Positions 36,182 through 44,908 of a DNA stretch of 64,000 nt are shown one piece after another (the first letter of the stretch is position 1; every line of letters starts with the position of its first letter). The stretch lies in the NCBI RefSeq assembly GCF_020595095.1, contig NZ_JAJDOP010000003.1, positions 558,001 to 622,000 on the forward strand, in the 5' to 3' direction. The notes beneath the pieces are model-generated. The model was not told the DNA's origin and made no database searches. It saw nothing but the letters and a program-made list of their open reading frames with translations. This DNA comes from Microvirga rosea. GTDB lineage: Bacteria; Pseudomonadota; Alphaproteobacteria; Rhizobiales; Beijerinckiaceae. Both the position numbers and the translations under genes were made by a program.

Positions 36182-36577
36182 AGCAAAACCCGCCGGTCTT
36201 GTCACGCCCTGAACGACAGAAGCGCCGGACCCAACTGGTTGCGTCCCGCGACCGCAGTCCCTGGTCGTGCCGTCGCTATTCCGGTCAAAGCCTCCGGGGA
36301 TTGCCCCAATCCGGTCGTGATACGGGCGGACTTGGTCAATGATGGGGACAATATCAACCCGGCTGTCTTCCCGGAGGCAGGCCTGCCTCGGGAGGCCATC
36401 AAGCTGGTCGGGGAAACGAGATCATGGAGTTCCGGCTGCGGATATTGCGCTCTCCGAAATCGGGAGGATCATATTTCGGTAAGTCTGGCGCTCACGAGCC
36501 TTGGCCTCAAGCGCAAGGCTGCCGATGATTTCCTGGCCAAAAATCCTTCAGCGCGCTTCCGCTTTGAACAGCCCTAG
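36182..36577 (+). pseudogene. possible gene remnant without a start codon
   Basis: The frame runs 131 codons from just after a stop at 36179-36181 to TAG at 36575-36577, contains no ATG, and its only start-type codon is a TTG at 36239 without a ribosome-binding site. Third positions are G/C-biased and the translation looks protein-like (for example KRKAADDFLAKNPSARFRF near the end). It may be a decayed gene or a chance open frame; I do not recognise a family. Confidence 0.25.
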
Positions 36578-36676
36578 CCGGCAGCGCCGTCTTATCCATT
36601 CTGCGATTTCCGGCTTTATTCCAAAAAAGCACTGAGTGCCCTCTTGCCGCCGCTCCCAGCTCCCGCTACCTTCTTG

Positions 36677-36693
36677 TTGCAAATAGCTTGCAA
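36677..36693. promoter_or_regulatory. Mur-like manganese regulator box
   Basis: TTGCAA (36677-36682), five bases and TTGCAA (36688-36693) form a dyad 17 bases before the mntH ATG. TTGCAA is self-complementary, so the site is symmetrical. Alphaproteobacterial Mur, a Fur relative, represses manganese transporters through TGCAA-type dyads, and this position suits repression of mntH. Confidence 0.6.
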
Positions 36694-36709
36694 CTGCAGA
36701 AAGATCACG

Positions 36710-38056
36710 ATGGACGCGTCGCGCCCCACTTCCCTTGCTCCCGAGGCCGGCTGGCGCCACGCCCGTCACGCACCTTCCCTGCCGGAGGTCAGCCGGTCGA
36801 TCGCGGTGAGGCCCGGTTCGAAATGGCGTCGCGCTTTCGCGTTCCTGGGCCCGGGCTATCTGGTGGCCGTCGGCTATATGGATCCGGGGAACTGGGCGAC
36901 CTCCCTCGCCGGCGGCTCCCGCTATGGCTATGCCCTTCTGTCCGTTGCGCTCATCTCCAACGTCATGGCGATCCTGCTTCAGGCGCTCTGCGCCCGTCTC
37001 GCCGTAGCCACCGGCCGTGATCTGGCGCAGGCCTGCCGAGATGCCTATCCGAAGCCGGTTTCCTGGTTTCTCTGGCTTCTGGCCGAGTTCGCCATCTGCG
37101 CGACCGACCTTGCGGAAGTGATCGGCACGGCGATCGGCCTTAATTTGCTTTTCGGATTGCCGCTCGAGATCGGCGTCGTCGTCACTGCCCTCGACGTTTT
37201 CCTCATTCTTTACCTCCAGAACCTGGGCTTCCGTTGGGTAGAGGCCTTCGTCATCGCCCTGCTCGGGGTGATCGCCTTGTGCTTCGGCGTTCAGATCGCC
37301 CTCGCGGATCCGGAATGGGGCGGCGTCTTGCGCGGCTTTGCGCCGACGACCGAGATCGTGACCAACCCGGACATGCTCTATCTCGCCCTCGGAATTCTGG
37401 GCGCCACGGTGATGCCGCATAACCTTTATCTTCACTCCGGCATCGTTCAGACCCGTGCTTATGGTGAGACATTGCCTGAGAAGCGCGAGGCGCTGCGCTA
37501 TGCGACCCTCGATTCCACCATCGCGCTGATGTTTGCGCTCACCATCAACGCTTCGCTTCTGGTTCTCGCGGCTGCCGCCTTTCACAAGACGGGCCGGACT
37601 GAGATCGCCGAGATCGGAGAAGCTCACACCCTGCTGGAGCCGTTGCTCGGCGCCGCCATCGCCCCGACTCTCTTCGGGATCGCCCTGCTCTGTTGTGGCC
37701 TGAACTCCACCGTCACGGCCACGATGGCGGGACAGATCGTCATGGAAGGCTTCATCAACTTCCGCCTTCCTCCGTGGATCCGGCGGCTCGTGACGCGCGG
37801 CCTCGCCATCATCCCGGCAGCGGCCGTGACAATCGCCTACGGGGAAAGCGGCACAGCGCGGCTCCTGATCCTGAGTCAGGTCGTTCTCAGCCTCCAGCTT
37901 CCCTTTGCAGTCATCCCGCTCGTAACGCTCACGGCGTCGCGAACCAAGATGGGCGTGCTCGTCGCACCGCGTTGGTTGACCGGATTGGCTGTGATCATTG
38001 CAGCGGTCATCGTTGTGCTGAACGTGAAACTCTTAGTGGATTTCGTCATGGGATGA
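36710..38056 (+). CDS. mntH: Nramp family divalent metal transporter
   Basis: The 448-aa inner-membrane product has about 11 helices and the two metal-site motifs of Nramp transporters: YMDPGNWAT in the first helix and [11 protein letters not shown] in the sixth. It should import manganese, and perhaps iron, driven by protons. The ATG at 36710 gives an N-terminal cytoplasmic tail of about 35 residues before the first helix. A Mur-like dyad covers the promoter region, supporting manganese control. The GNAT gene follows after about 60 bases in the same direction. Confidence 0.94.
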   Translation: MDASRPTSLAPEAGWRHARHAPSLPEVSRSIAVRPGSKWRRAFAFLGPGYLVAVGYMDPGNWATSLAGGSRYGYALLSVALISNVMAILLQALCARLAVATGRDLAQACRDAYPKPVSWFLWLLAEFAICATDLAEVIGTAIGLNLLFGLPLEIGVVVTALDVFLILYLQNLGFRWVEAFVIALLGVIALCFGVQIALADPEWGGVLRGFAPTTEIVTNPDMLYLALGILGATVMPHNLYLHSGIVQTRAYGETLPEKREALRYATLDSTIALMFALTINASLLVLAAAAFHKTGRTEIAEIGEAHTLLEPLLGAAIAPTLFGIALLCCGLNSTVTATMAGQIVMEGFINFRLPPWIRRLVTRGLAIIPAAAVTIAYGESGTARLLILSQVVLSLQLPFAVIPLVTLTASRTKMGVLVAPRWLTGLAVIIAAVIVVLNVKLLVDFVMG

Positions 38057-38117
38057 GGCTGACCGGTCACGGTGGAGACGATATGGTCGCCGCCCCAACA
38101 ACCGATTCTCGTCTGTC

Positions 38118-38579
38118 ATGATCCTCATTCGCCCCTCGACGCCGCAGGACCTCCCTGCCCTTTTCGTAATCTGGAAGGAAGCCGTTTCGGCAACTCACTC
38201 CTTCCTCACCGAGAGCGATATTGCATTTTATGCGGAGCAGGTCCGGGACAGTTACCTGCCCTCTCAGTCGTTCTGGGTTGCAGTCGATTCAGAGGGCCAT
38301 CCCACGGGCTTCATGGGCATGACAGGCCCCAAGATCGATGCCTTGTTTGTGCATCCGTCCAACCACGGACAGGGAATTGGTCGCGCCCTGGTCGATCACG
38401 CGGCGTCGTTGGAAGCAGGATTGCTCGTTGACGTGAACGAGCAGAACGAGGGTGCCTGCTCTTTCTATGGAAAGCTGGGCTTCCGACAGATCGGACGGTC
38501 GGACCTCGACGATTCCGGCAAGCCCTTTCCGATTCTCAAGCTGGAGCGGCTGGCTCCCGCAAATGAAAAGGGCCGCTGA
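38118..38579 (+). CDS. GNAT family N-acetyltransferase
   Basis: The 153-aa product opens MILIRPSTPQDLPAL and has the acetyl-CoA binding motif IDALFVHPSNHGQGIGRALVDHA followed by VNEQNEGACSFYGKLGF, the ordinary single-domain GNAT fold, closest to the YjaB group. The substrate is unknown. No signal peptide is present. The stop codon lies inside the stem of the terminator that separates it from convergent valS, so gene end and transcript end coincide. Confidence 0.88.
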   Translation: MILIRPSTPQDLPALFVIWKEAVSATHSFLTESDIAFYAEQVRDSYLPSQSFWVAVDSEGHPTGFMGMTGPKIDALFVHPSNHGQGIGRALVDHAASLEAGLLVDVNEQNEGACSFYGKLGFRQIGRSDLDDSGKPFPILKLERLAPANEKGR

Positions 38580-38594
38580 GAAGCGGCCCTTTTT
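38566..38594. terminator. bidirectional terminator between GNAT gene and valS
   Basis: AAAAGGGCCGCT (38566-38577) pairs with AGCGGCCCTTTT around a GAGA tetraloop, flanked by A and T runs on both sides. It serves both converging genes and includes the GNAT stop codon. Confidence 0.9.
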
Positions 38595-38595
38595 C

Positions 38596-41304
38596 TTATG
38601 CTTCCTGAAGCCGCTTCAGGGCTTCTTCCATTTTGGCCTTCCGGGCAGCAGCATCGTCACGCCGTTCGCGCTGCTCATCGATGACCTCTTCCGGGGCCCG
38701 CTTGATGAAATCGGCGTTTCCAAGCTTGGCATCGATCTTTCCGATGTCCGCATCCGCTTTCTGGATTTCCTTGGCAAGGCGGGCGCGCTCGGCGGCCAGG
38801 TCGATCACACCCTCGAGCGGCAGAGCCGCGACTTCGCCGCGGATCAAAAGCTGAATCGAGCTCTTTGGAGCGCTGTTCACGAAGCTGATGTCCGAGATAC
38901 GCGCCAGACGCCGAATGATGTCGCCCCAGCGGCCTGCGCGGCTTTGCACGTCCGCGGATGAGGCGACCAGAGCGAGAGGGATCTGAGCCCCTGCCGGCAC
39001 GTTGGTCTCCGACCGGGCGGAGCGGATCTCCGTGACGAGATCGACCACCCACCCGATCTCCGCCTCGGCCTGCGGATCGATGAGGTGATCGAGCTTCGAC
39101 CATGGAGCAAGCGCCAGGATCGTCTCGCGCCGGGGCCCTTCCTGACCTTTCACGTCCCACAACTCTTCCGTCATGAACGGCATGAAGGGGTGCAGAAGCT
39201 TGCAGATCTCGTCGAAGATGAACGCAATCGTCGCCCGCGTTTCATCCTTGGCGGCGGAGTCCGGTCCCTGGAGAACGGGCTTTGCGAGTTCCAGCGTCCA
39301 GTCGCAGAAAACGTTCCAGACGAACCGGTAGGCGGCGAGAGCCGCCTCGTTGAACTTGTAAGCCTCGATACCCGCAGCCACTTCATTGATGGCTTTCGCG
39401 CACTCGCTGAGCGCCCACTTGTTGAGCGTCTCCTTCACGGATCGGGGATCGAAACCCGCGACCCGCCGGCACTCGTTCATTTCGGCAAAGCGCGCCGCGT
39501 TCCAGATCTTGGTTGCGAAATTGCGATAGCCTTCGACCCTCTGCAGACTGAGCTTGATGTCACGCCCCTGAGCCGCCATCGCGGCCAATGTCATGCGCAG
39601 AGCGTCGGCGCCATACTGGTCAATGGCCTCGAGCGGATCGATGACGTTGCCTTTCGACTTCGACATCTTCGCGCCCTTCTCGTCCCGGACGAGGGCGTGA
39701 ATGTAAACCGTGTCGAAGGGCACTTCCTCCATGAAATGGAGGCCCATCATCATCATGCGGGCGACCCAGAAGAAGATGATGTCGAAGCCCGTCACAAGGG
39801 TATTTGTCGGGTAGTAGCGCTTGAGCTCCGGCGTGTCATCCGGCCAACCGAGGGTCGAGAAAGGCCAGAGCGCCGACGAGAACCAGGTGTCGAGAACATC
39901 TTCGTCGCGGCGAAGCGCAACATCCCGACCGTGCCTTGCCTTGGCTTCAGCCCTGGCATCGTCCTCGGTATGGGCGACGTAAATATTGCCCTCGTCATCG
40001 TACCAGGCGGGAATCTGGTGCCCCCACCAGAGCTGACGGGAGATGCACCAGGGCTCGATATTCTCCAACCACTGGAAATAAGTCTTTTCCCAGTTTTCAG
40101 GGACGAACTTGGTGTTCCCCTTGCGAACGGCCGCGAGAGCCCGGTCAGCCAGGGGCTTCACGTTCACATACCACTGATCCGTCAGGTAAGGCTCGATGAC
40201 CACGCCCGAGCGATCGCCGTGGGGAACCACATGGGTATGGGGCTCGACCTGAACGAGAATTTCACGCTCCTCGAGGAGCGAGACGATCCGCTTGCGTGCC
40301 TCGGCGCGGTCCAGACCATCGAGAGCTAAAACGTTATCGAGATCGTCCGATGCCGGCACGTCCGCCAGGAACTCGTCATTGCCCTTGAGGGTAAGCTGGG
40401 CCTCGGTGTCGAAGATATTGATCAGCGACAGCTTGTGACGGCGCCCGACCTCGAAGTCGTTGAAGTCGTGGGCCGGTGTAATCTTGACAGCGCCGGTGCC
40501 TTTCTCCGGATCGGAGTACTCGTCCGCCACGATGGGAATACGACGCCCCACGAGAGGAAGGATTGCGAATTTACCGACCAGGTCCTTGTAGCGCTCGTCG
40601 TCCGGATGGACGGCAACCGCCACGTCTCCGAGCATGGTCTCGGGCCGCGTCGTCGCAACCGTGATGAAACGGTCGGGCTGCCCTTCGATCGCATAGCGGA
40701 TATGCCAGAGACTGCCTTTGACCTCGACCTGCTGGACCTCGAGATCCGAGATCGCGGTCTGGAACTTCGGATCCCAGTTGACGAGGCGCTTGTCCTTATA
40801 GATCAGGCCCTGCTTGTAGAGATCGACGAAAACCTTCAGGACCGCCCGCGACAAGCCCTCGTCCATGGTGAAGCGTTCCCGCGACCAGTCGCAGGATGCT
40901 CCAAGGCGCTTGAGCTGGTCCTTGATCCGCCCGCCGGACTCGTCCTTCCATTCCCAAACACGCTTGACGAACTCGTCGCGGCCAAGGTCCCGTCGATGGA
41001 TCTGACGCTCCATCAGCTGCCGCTCCACGACCATTTGGGTCGCGATGCCGGCATGGTCCATGCCGGGCTGCCAGAGCACGTCACGCCCGCGCATCCGCTC
41101 GAACCGGCACAGAATATCCTGGATCGTATTGTTCAGGGCATGCCCCATATGGAGCGAACCCGTCACGTTCGGCGGGGGGATGACGATCGTATAGGGGGAT
41201 GCGCTCTTACGATCCTCACGGCCTGCCTTGAAAGCTTCCGCCTCCTCCCAGCGGGAGGAAATACGCGCCTCGACGGCGGCGGGATCGAACGTCTTGTCCA
41301 TCAT
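38596..41304 (-). CDS. valS: valine--tRNA ligase
   Basis: This 902-aa class I synthetase charges tRNA-Val. The HIGH signature appears as HMGHAL and the KMSKS signature as KMSKSKGNVIDP; the CP1 editing domain lies between them, with the WCISRQLWWGHQIPAW block following it, and the C-terminal coiled coil of ValS is present (about 840-900: LAAERARLAKEIQKADADIGKI). Length is normal for the bacterial enzyme. It lies downstream of popZ on the same strand, separated by about 90 bases. No T-box or other leader is obvious. Confidence 0.97.
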   Translation of the reverse strand: MMDKTFDPAAVEARISSRWEEAEAFKAGREDRKSASPYTIVIPPPNVTGSLHMGHALNNTIQDILCRFERMRGRDVLWQPGMDHAGIATQMVVERQLMERQIHRRDLGRDEFVKRVWEWKDESGGRIKDQLKRLGASCDWSRERFTMDEGLSRAVLKVFVDLYKQGLIYKDKRLVNWDPKFQTAISDLEVQQVEVKGSLWHIRYAIEGQPDRFITVATTRPETMLGDVAVAVHPDDERYKDLVGKFAILPLVGRRIPIVADEYSDPEKGTGAVKITPAHDFNDFEVGRRHKLSLINIFDTEAQLTLKGNDEFLADVPASDDLDNVLALDGLDRAEARKRIVSLLEEREILVQVEPHTHVVPHGDRSGVVIEPYLTDQWYVNVKPLADRALAAVRKGNTKFVPENWEKTYFQWLENIEPWCISRQLWWGHQIPAWYDDEGNIYVAHTEDDARAEAKARHGRDVALRRDEDVLDTWFSSALWPFSTLGWPDDTPELKRYYPTNTLVTGFDIIFFWVARMMMMGLHFMEEVPFDTVYIHALVRDEKGAKMSKSKGNVIDPLEAIDQYGADALRMTLAAMAAQGRDIKLSLQRVEGYRNFATKIWNAARFAEMNECRRVAGFDPRSVKETLNKWALSECAKAINEVAAGIEAYKFNEAALAAYRFVWNVFCDWTLELAKPVLQGPDSAAKDETRATIAFIFDEICKLLHPFMPFMTEELWDVKGQEGPRRETILALAPWSKLDHLIDPQAEAEIGWVVDLVTEIRSARSETNVPAGAQIPLALVASSADVQSRAGRWGDIIRRLARISDISFVNSAPKSSIQLLIRGEVAALPLEGVIDLAAERARLAKEIQKADADIGKIDAKLGNADFIKRAPEEVIDEQRERRDDAAARKAKMEEALKRLQEA

Positions 41305-41395
41305 GGTGAGTACCGACAGTTTGGCGCGAAATGGCGCACATCATGTCGGCTACAAACCGGACGGATCGGGCGAAGTCAACCGATCGGCGTGAAAC

Positions 41396-42046
41396 TCAGC
41401 GGCGTCCGCGGGAAATGCGCTCGATTTCGGCTTGAACGAGCCGTTCCACGAGAGGCGGAAGATTTTCATCGAGCCAGTCCTTGAGCAGCGGCCTGAGCAT
41501 CCCCGCAACGAAATCCTCCATGCTCTGAGGATTTCTGGACGGCACGCTCGCCCCGAGCTTGCTCAAGGACGCCGCGACGGCGGCATCGGGACCGCCCGAC
41601 AGGAGCGCATCCTCATCAGAGGGCGGCCGATGGGCATCCTCAGGGGCAGCCGACCTCTCAAAGGAGGACGGGGAGTACGACACCGGCTCGGAAAACGGCT
41701 GAGCTTCGGCTGCAACCGTCAAGGGGGCCGACGTCTCGTCAAAACCGGGTATCTCGAAAGCGTTTCCCGCTCCCAGGTCGAGAGGAAGAATGTCCTCGCC
41801 CACGGTATCGCCGGAACCTTCAAACGCACTCCCCCGATCTTGGGATTCAAGAACGGTCAGAGGAATAAGAGGAGCGACAGGCTCGCGCTCCGCAGGCTCC
41901 CGAATCGAACGGAACGGCTGTGCCTCCGAAAATCGGCTGGAGCTCGTTGCACGAAGCTCCTCCTGGTCATCCGCAATAATACGCCGGATCGACGCCAGGA
42001 TCTCTTCCATCGAAGGCTCATGCGCCTTCTGATTGACTGCACTCAT
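41396..42046 (-). CDS. popZ: polar organizing protein PopZ
   Basis: The ends identify this 216-aa protein as PopZ (DUF2497): the N-terminal helix EPSMEEILASIRRIIADDQ and the C-terminal region MLRPLLKDWLDENLPPLVERLVQAEIERISRGRR (given in part as the final ERISRGRR), separated by a long acidic, Pro/Ser/Glu-rich disordered linker. PopZ forms a polar condensate that anchors the chromosome origin and recruits cell-cycle regulators. The linker is longer than in Caulobacter PopZ. ATG 42046 is used. It sits between tolC and valS, a common arrangement in the order. Confidence 0.93.
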   Translation of the reverse strand: MSAVNQKAHEPSMEEILASIRRIIADDQEELRATSSSRFSEAQPFRSIREPAEREPVAPLIPLTVLESQDRGSAFEGSGDTVGEDILPLDLGAGNAFEIPGFDETSAPLTVAAEAQPFSEPVSYSPSSFERSAAPEDAHRPPSDEDALLSGGPDAAVAASLSKLGASVPSRNPQSMEDFVAGMLRPLLKDWLDENLPPLVERLVQAEIERISRGRR

Positions 42047-42129
42047 ACGCCGCATCCGCTTAAAAGATTATAGAATCAAACGCTTTCAGAAGCGTTCAGT
42101 ATTTCACGGGCGTAAGGAGAAGCAAGCGA

Positions 42130-42166
42130 GGCAGCGCTCTTGGGAAGGGCGCTGCCGATCTTTTTT
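42130..42166 (+). terminator. hairpin with T run between tolC and popZ
   Basis: GGCAGCGC (42130-42137) pairs with GCGCTGCC (42149-42156); on the plus strand TTTTTT follows four bases later. It lies just beyond the tolC stop, and on the minus strand it can serve as the tolC terminator, but the T run is on the plus strand, where no gene ends. Confidence 0.65.
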
Positions 42167-42175
42167 CATCGTAGA

Positions 42176-43588
42176 TTAACGGCCATCAGGCGTCGTCAAA
42201 CCGCCCCACAGGTCCTTGACCTGATCGTAGTGGATCTTCGGGCTGTAATGGTTCACGGAAAGGCCGAGGCTGCGCGAGTTCAGCCGGCCCATGGCCTGCG
42301 CGACCGCATAGGACGCCACCACACGATCACGCTGTGCGGTGATAAGGGTGACGCGCGCCGTCAGGAGTTCCTGCTGCGCGTTGAGGACATCCAGCGTCGT
42401 ACGCTGGCCAACCCGGGCTTCCTCGCGAACACCGTTGAGCGCCGTCTCCGATGCGTCGATCTGCGCCTGAGCGGCGACGATCTGGGCACGGGCAGCTTCA
42501 AGCTGCCCCCAAGAGGAAATCACGGCGGCCCGGACCTGGTCCCGCACCGAATCAGCCTCGAGGCGACGCTGGCCCACTGTCTCCTTGGACTGCCGGGTCG
42601 TCGCATAAGCGACGCCGCCGTCATAAATCGGAACCGTCAACTGAGCGACCACCGAAGCGGCCAAGGCCCGATCGCCGTTGGTCTGGTTGTCGTATCGCTG
42701 AGCGACATTGCCCTGAAGACCCAACTGCGGGGCCAGGGCGCCCTGATCGATCCTGACCTGAAGCTCGGCGACATCCACCCCGTGCTCCGAGGCCTTGATC
42801 GCCGGATGCTCGTTCAAGGCAACCTTCAGAGCCGAATCCACGGTCTTGGGGAGCAAACGGTCCAGCGGGCGTCCCGGCGCAAGCGACCGAGGCTCGACGC
42901 CGATCACCTGGCGATACTGCGCAATGCTGGTCCGGAGATTCGATTCTGCGAGGCTCACCTGCGAACGGGAGGCCGCCAGGCGGGACTCGGCCTGAGCCAC
43001 GTCCGTACGGGTAACTTCGCCGACATTGAAACGATCGCGGGTCTGGCGGAGCTGCTCGTCCAGAACTTCGACGTTGTTCCTCTGAAGGTCCAGGATCGCG
43101 GTGTCGCGCAGGACGTTCATATAGGCCGTCACGCCGTCGAACAGGGTGTTCTGCTCGTTGTTGCTCAGGGTTTCACGGGCGCCGAGGACCGACGATTCGG
43201 CCTGGCGGACGGAGTTCTCCGTGCGAAAGCCGTTGAAGATGGACTGATTGATCTCAACACCGAAACCCCGCGGGGTCAGGTAGCTGTCACCGCCGCCGCC
43301 CACTGCGGAATTTCCCGGGCGCTTCACGTTGGAATAGCTGCGGCCGATATCGGCGGAGGCGTTAACCTGCGGCCGATAGCCGGACTTCGCCCGGGCCACG
43401 TTCTCGTCAGTCGCCCTGACGCTCGCCCGCTGGGCGTTGAGAGACGGGTTATTCCCATAGGCACGAGCCAGGGCGCTGTCCAACGTCTCTGCCGACACGC
43501 CGGACGCACTCATCAGTACGAGGACCGAAGTCATGGCGCCGAAGAAACCTCGGCTCCTGTTGAAAAATCGCTTCTCGTTCACGCCCAC
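42176..43588 (-). CDS. tolC: TolC family outer-membrane efflux protein
   Basis: The 470-aa product carries a signal peptide (about 1-35; mature start near AETLDSAL) and two tandem OEP repeats. Recognisable are AYGNNPSLNAQRASV, NASADIGRSYSNV, EVTRTDVAQAESRLA and RVGQRTTLDVLNAQQELL, the standard TolC pattern. It forms the trimeric outer-membrane channel for type I secretion and drug efflux pumps; the partners are not in this window. The C-terminal tail is short. It follows the pcm-like gene by about 170 bases on the same strand. Confidence 0.94.
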   Translation of the reverse strand: MGVNEKRFFNRSRGFFGAMTSVLVLMSASGVSAETLDSALARAYGNNPSLNAQRASVRATDENVARAKSGYRPQVNASADIGRSYSNVKRPGNSAVGGGGDSYLTPRGFGVEINQSIFNGFRTENSVRQAESSVLGARETLSNNEQNTLFDGVTAYMNVLRDTAILDLQRNNVEVLDEQLRQTRDRFNVGEVTRTDVAQAESRLAASRSQVSLAESNLRTSIAQYRQVIGVEPRSLAPGRPLDRLLPKTVDSALKVALNEHPAIKASEHGVDVAELQVRIDQGALAPQLGLQGNVAQRYDNQTNGDRALAASVVAQLTVPIYDGGVAYATTRQSKETVGQRRLEADSVRDQVRAAVISSWGQLEAARAQIVAAQAQIDASETALNGVREEARVGQRTTLDVLNAQQELLTARVTLITAQRDRVVASYAVAQAMGRLNSRSLGLSVNHYSPKIHYDQVKDLWGGLTTPDGR

Positions 43589-43756
43589 CTGCCTATCGGT
43601 CCAAAGCGGCTAACCCGCCTACCTTAGCATTGAATTTCTTAACCAAAACGACTCAAAGCGAAACAATACCGATGGGATGCGCCACGGCAATCATGTGGAG
43701 GTGCCTCGACGCGAAAATTGAGCGTGTGGCGCAAAAAGGCGACACTGTTCGCTAGG

Positions 43757-44419
43757 TCAGAAGACAAATCCAGGCTTGGCAGCAAAAGCAGCCAAGCTGG
43801 GGGCAGCCGCATCGAAGAGGCTGCGCTCACTGAAAGCATTGCCCGACCGCACATAGATCATCGCCCGCGCCGAACGGCCCCGCCCCTTCACGCAGACGAG
43901 ACGACCAAGATCAGCAAGTTGCTGGAGAAGAGTATCCGGCCGCTCATCGACTGCGCCATTGATCAGAATGGCGTTGTAGCCACCCTCTTCCGGGCTACCT
44001 TTCTCGAGAGGACCAGCCTTGACGGTCACGGAGCCGAAGCCTGCACCTTCGAGACTCTGCCGTGCGGCAGCCGCCAGCACCTCGTCCGATTCAAGGGCCG
44101 TGACCTTGGCGCCGAGCTCGCACAGAACGGCGGAGGCGTAACCCCGGCCGCAGGCGACATCGAGAACCTTGACCCCCGGCTCGATCTCCAGCGCCTGAAT
44201 CAGACGAGCGAGAACCATGGGGGTCATCATGAAACGCTTTTCGCCGCCTTCGCCGACCGGAATATCCTGGTCGATATAGGCGAGCTCCTCGCGACCGGAC
44301 GGAACGAAGCGCTCCCGCGGGACGATGCCCATGGCATCCAGAAGCGGGATGTCGTTCACGTCGAAAGTGCGCAACTGGCTATCAACCATTGTCCGGCGCG
44401 CTTGCGAGAAATCGACCAT
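43757..44419 (-). CDS. pcm: divergent protein-L-isoaspartate O-methyltransferase homologue
   Basis: From ATG 44419 the 220-aa product has the SAM-binding Rossmann core VLDVACGRGYASAVL and the family opening RRTMVDSQLRTFDVND, as in alphaproteobacterial PCMT-like proteins next to tolC. Active PIMT enzymes keep a QTISQP-type motif with a catalytic Ser before the core; here the matching stretch reads RFMMTPMVLARL and lacks it. Repair of isoaspartate is therefore doubtful and the substrate unknown. It begins 22 bases after the tRNA-Cys 3' end on the same strand, so the two are probably co-transcribed. Confidence 0.83.
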   Translation of the reverse strand: MVDFSQARRTMVDSQLRTFDVNDIPLLDAMGIVPRERFVPSGREELAYIDQDIPVGEGGEKRFMMTPMVLARLIQALEIEPGVKVLDVACGRGYASAVLCELGAKVTALESDEVLAAAARQSLEGAGFGSVTVKAGPLEKGSPEEGGYNAILINGAVDERPDTLLQQLADLGRLVCVKGRGRSARAMIYVRSGNAFSERSLFDAAAPSLAAFAAKPGFVF

Positions 44420-44441
44420 GGAGATTGCCTCAGAAATGAGA

Positions 44442-44515
44442 TGGAGGCCTCGCCCGGAATCGAACCGGGGTGCAAGGATTTGCAGTCCTCTGCGTAACCA
44501 CTCCGCCACGAGGCC
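44442..44515 (-). tRNA. tRNA-Cys (GCA)
   Basis: Read on the minus strand, 74 bases from GGCCTCG to encoded CCA fold as a cloverleaf: acceptor GGCCTCG pairs with CGAGGCC, the anticodon loop contains GCA (CTGCAAA) and the T arm reads GGTTCGATTCC. The CCA is encoded. It precedes the pcm-like gene. Confidence 0.97.
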
Positions 44516-44546
44516 ATCCGGGGCGTGCCGCGAACGCGACGGGGGC

Positions 44547-44576
44547 TCCATAGCAGAGCGCAGGCCCAAAGAGCAA
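44547..44576 (-). promoter_or_regulatory. weak candidate promoter for tRNA-Cys and pcm
   Basis: On the minus strand TTGCTC (44576-44571), an 18-base spacer and TATGGA (44552-44547) stand about 30 bases before the tRNA-Cys 5' end. The match to consensus is partial. Confidence 0.3.
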
Positions 44577-44612
44577 CAGTCCGTTTTATGTCACGAGACA
44601 GACGCAAGGGGC

Positions 44613-44640
44613 TTGCAACCCGCTGAACCCGTGGTATATG
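44613..44640 (+). promoter_or_regulatory. candidate tRNA-Asn promoter
   Basis: TTGCAA (44613-44618), a 16-base spacer and TATATG (44635-44640) resemble stable-RNA promoters of this bacterial group. It lies about 90 bases upstream of the tRNA-Asn 5' end. Confidence 0.45.
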
Positions 44641-44732
44641 CCACCCCACCTCAGGCCGACGCGGCGTCTGGTTCTCCAGTGCCCCGGGGCCACCGAAGGG
44701 ATGACCGATCCTTTCGGGAAGAGATGGCTTAT

Positions 44733-44807
44733 TCCGGCGTGGCGCAGCGGTAGCGCAGCGGACTGTTAATCCGTTGGTCGTAGGTTCGAATCCTACCGCC
44801 GGAGCCA
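44733..44807 (+). tRNA. tRNA-Asn (GTT)
   Basis: Seventy-five bases from TCCGGCG to encoded CCA fold as a cloverleaf: the acceptor pairs with CGCCGGA, the anticodon loop contains GTT (CTGTTAAT), and the T arm reads GGTTCGAATCC. The CCA is encoded. The photolyase gene starts about 100 bases later. Confidence 0.97.
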
Positions 44808-44908
44808 ATTTCCCCAGAAAACTGTTTCACAACGCTCAAGATAACGATCCACTGCGGCTACGCTTGGGCGCGGCGCGCTCGCGCGGTTATTTTCATGGGG
44901 AAAGCGTG

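Larger units (their letters stand above)
36135..36709. other. long spacer with a start-less open frame
   Basis: Between the carboxylase alpha gene and mntH lie 575 bases. They contain a plus-strand frame open from 36182 to 36577 with no ATG and coding-like third positions (separate entry), the promoter region of the leftward carboxylase gene, and a Mur-like box before mntH. Nothing else is recognised. Confidence 0.5.

Noticed and set aside
44420..44569. N-terminal extension of the pcm-like gene
   Set aside because: It would read through tRNA-Cys; the ATG at 44419 fits the family start.
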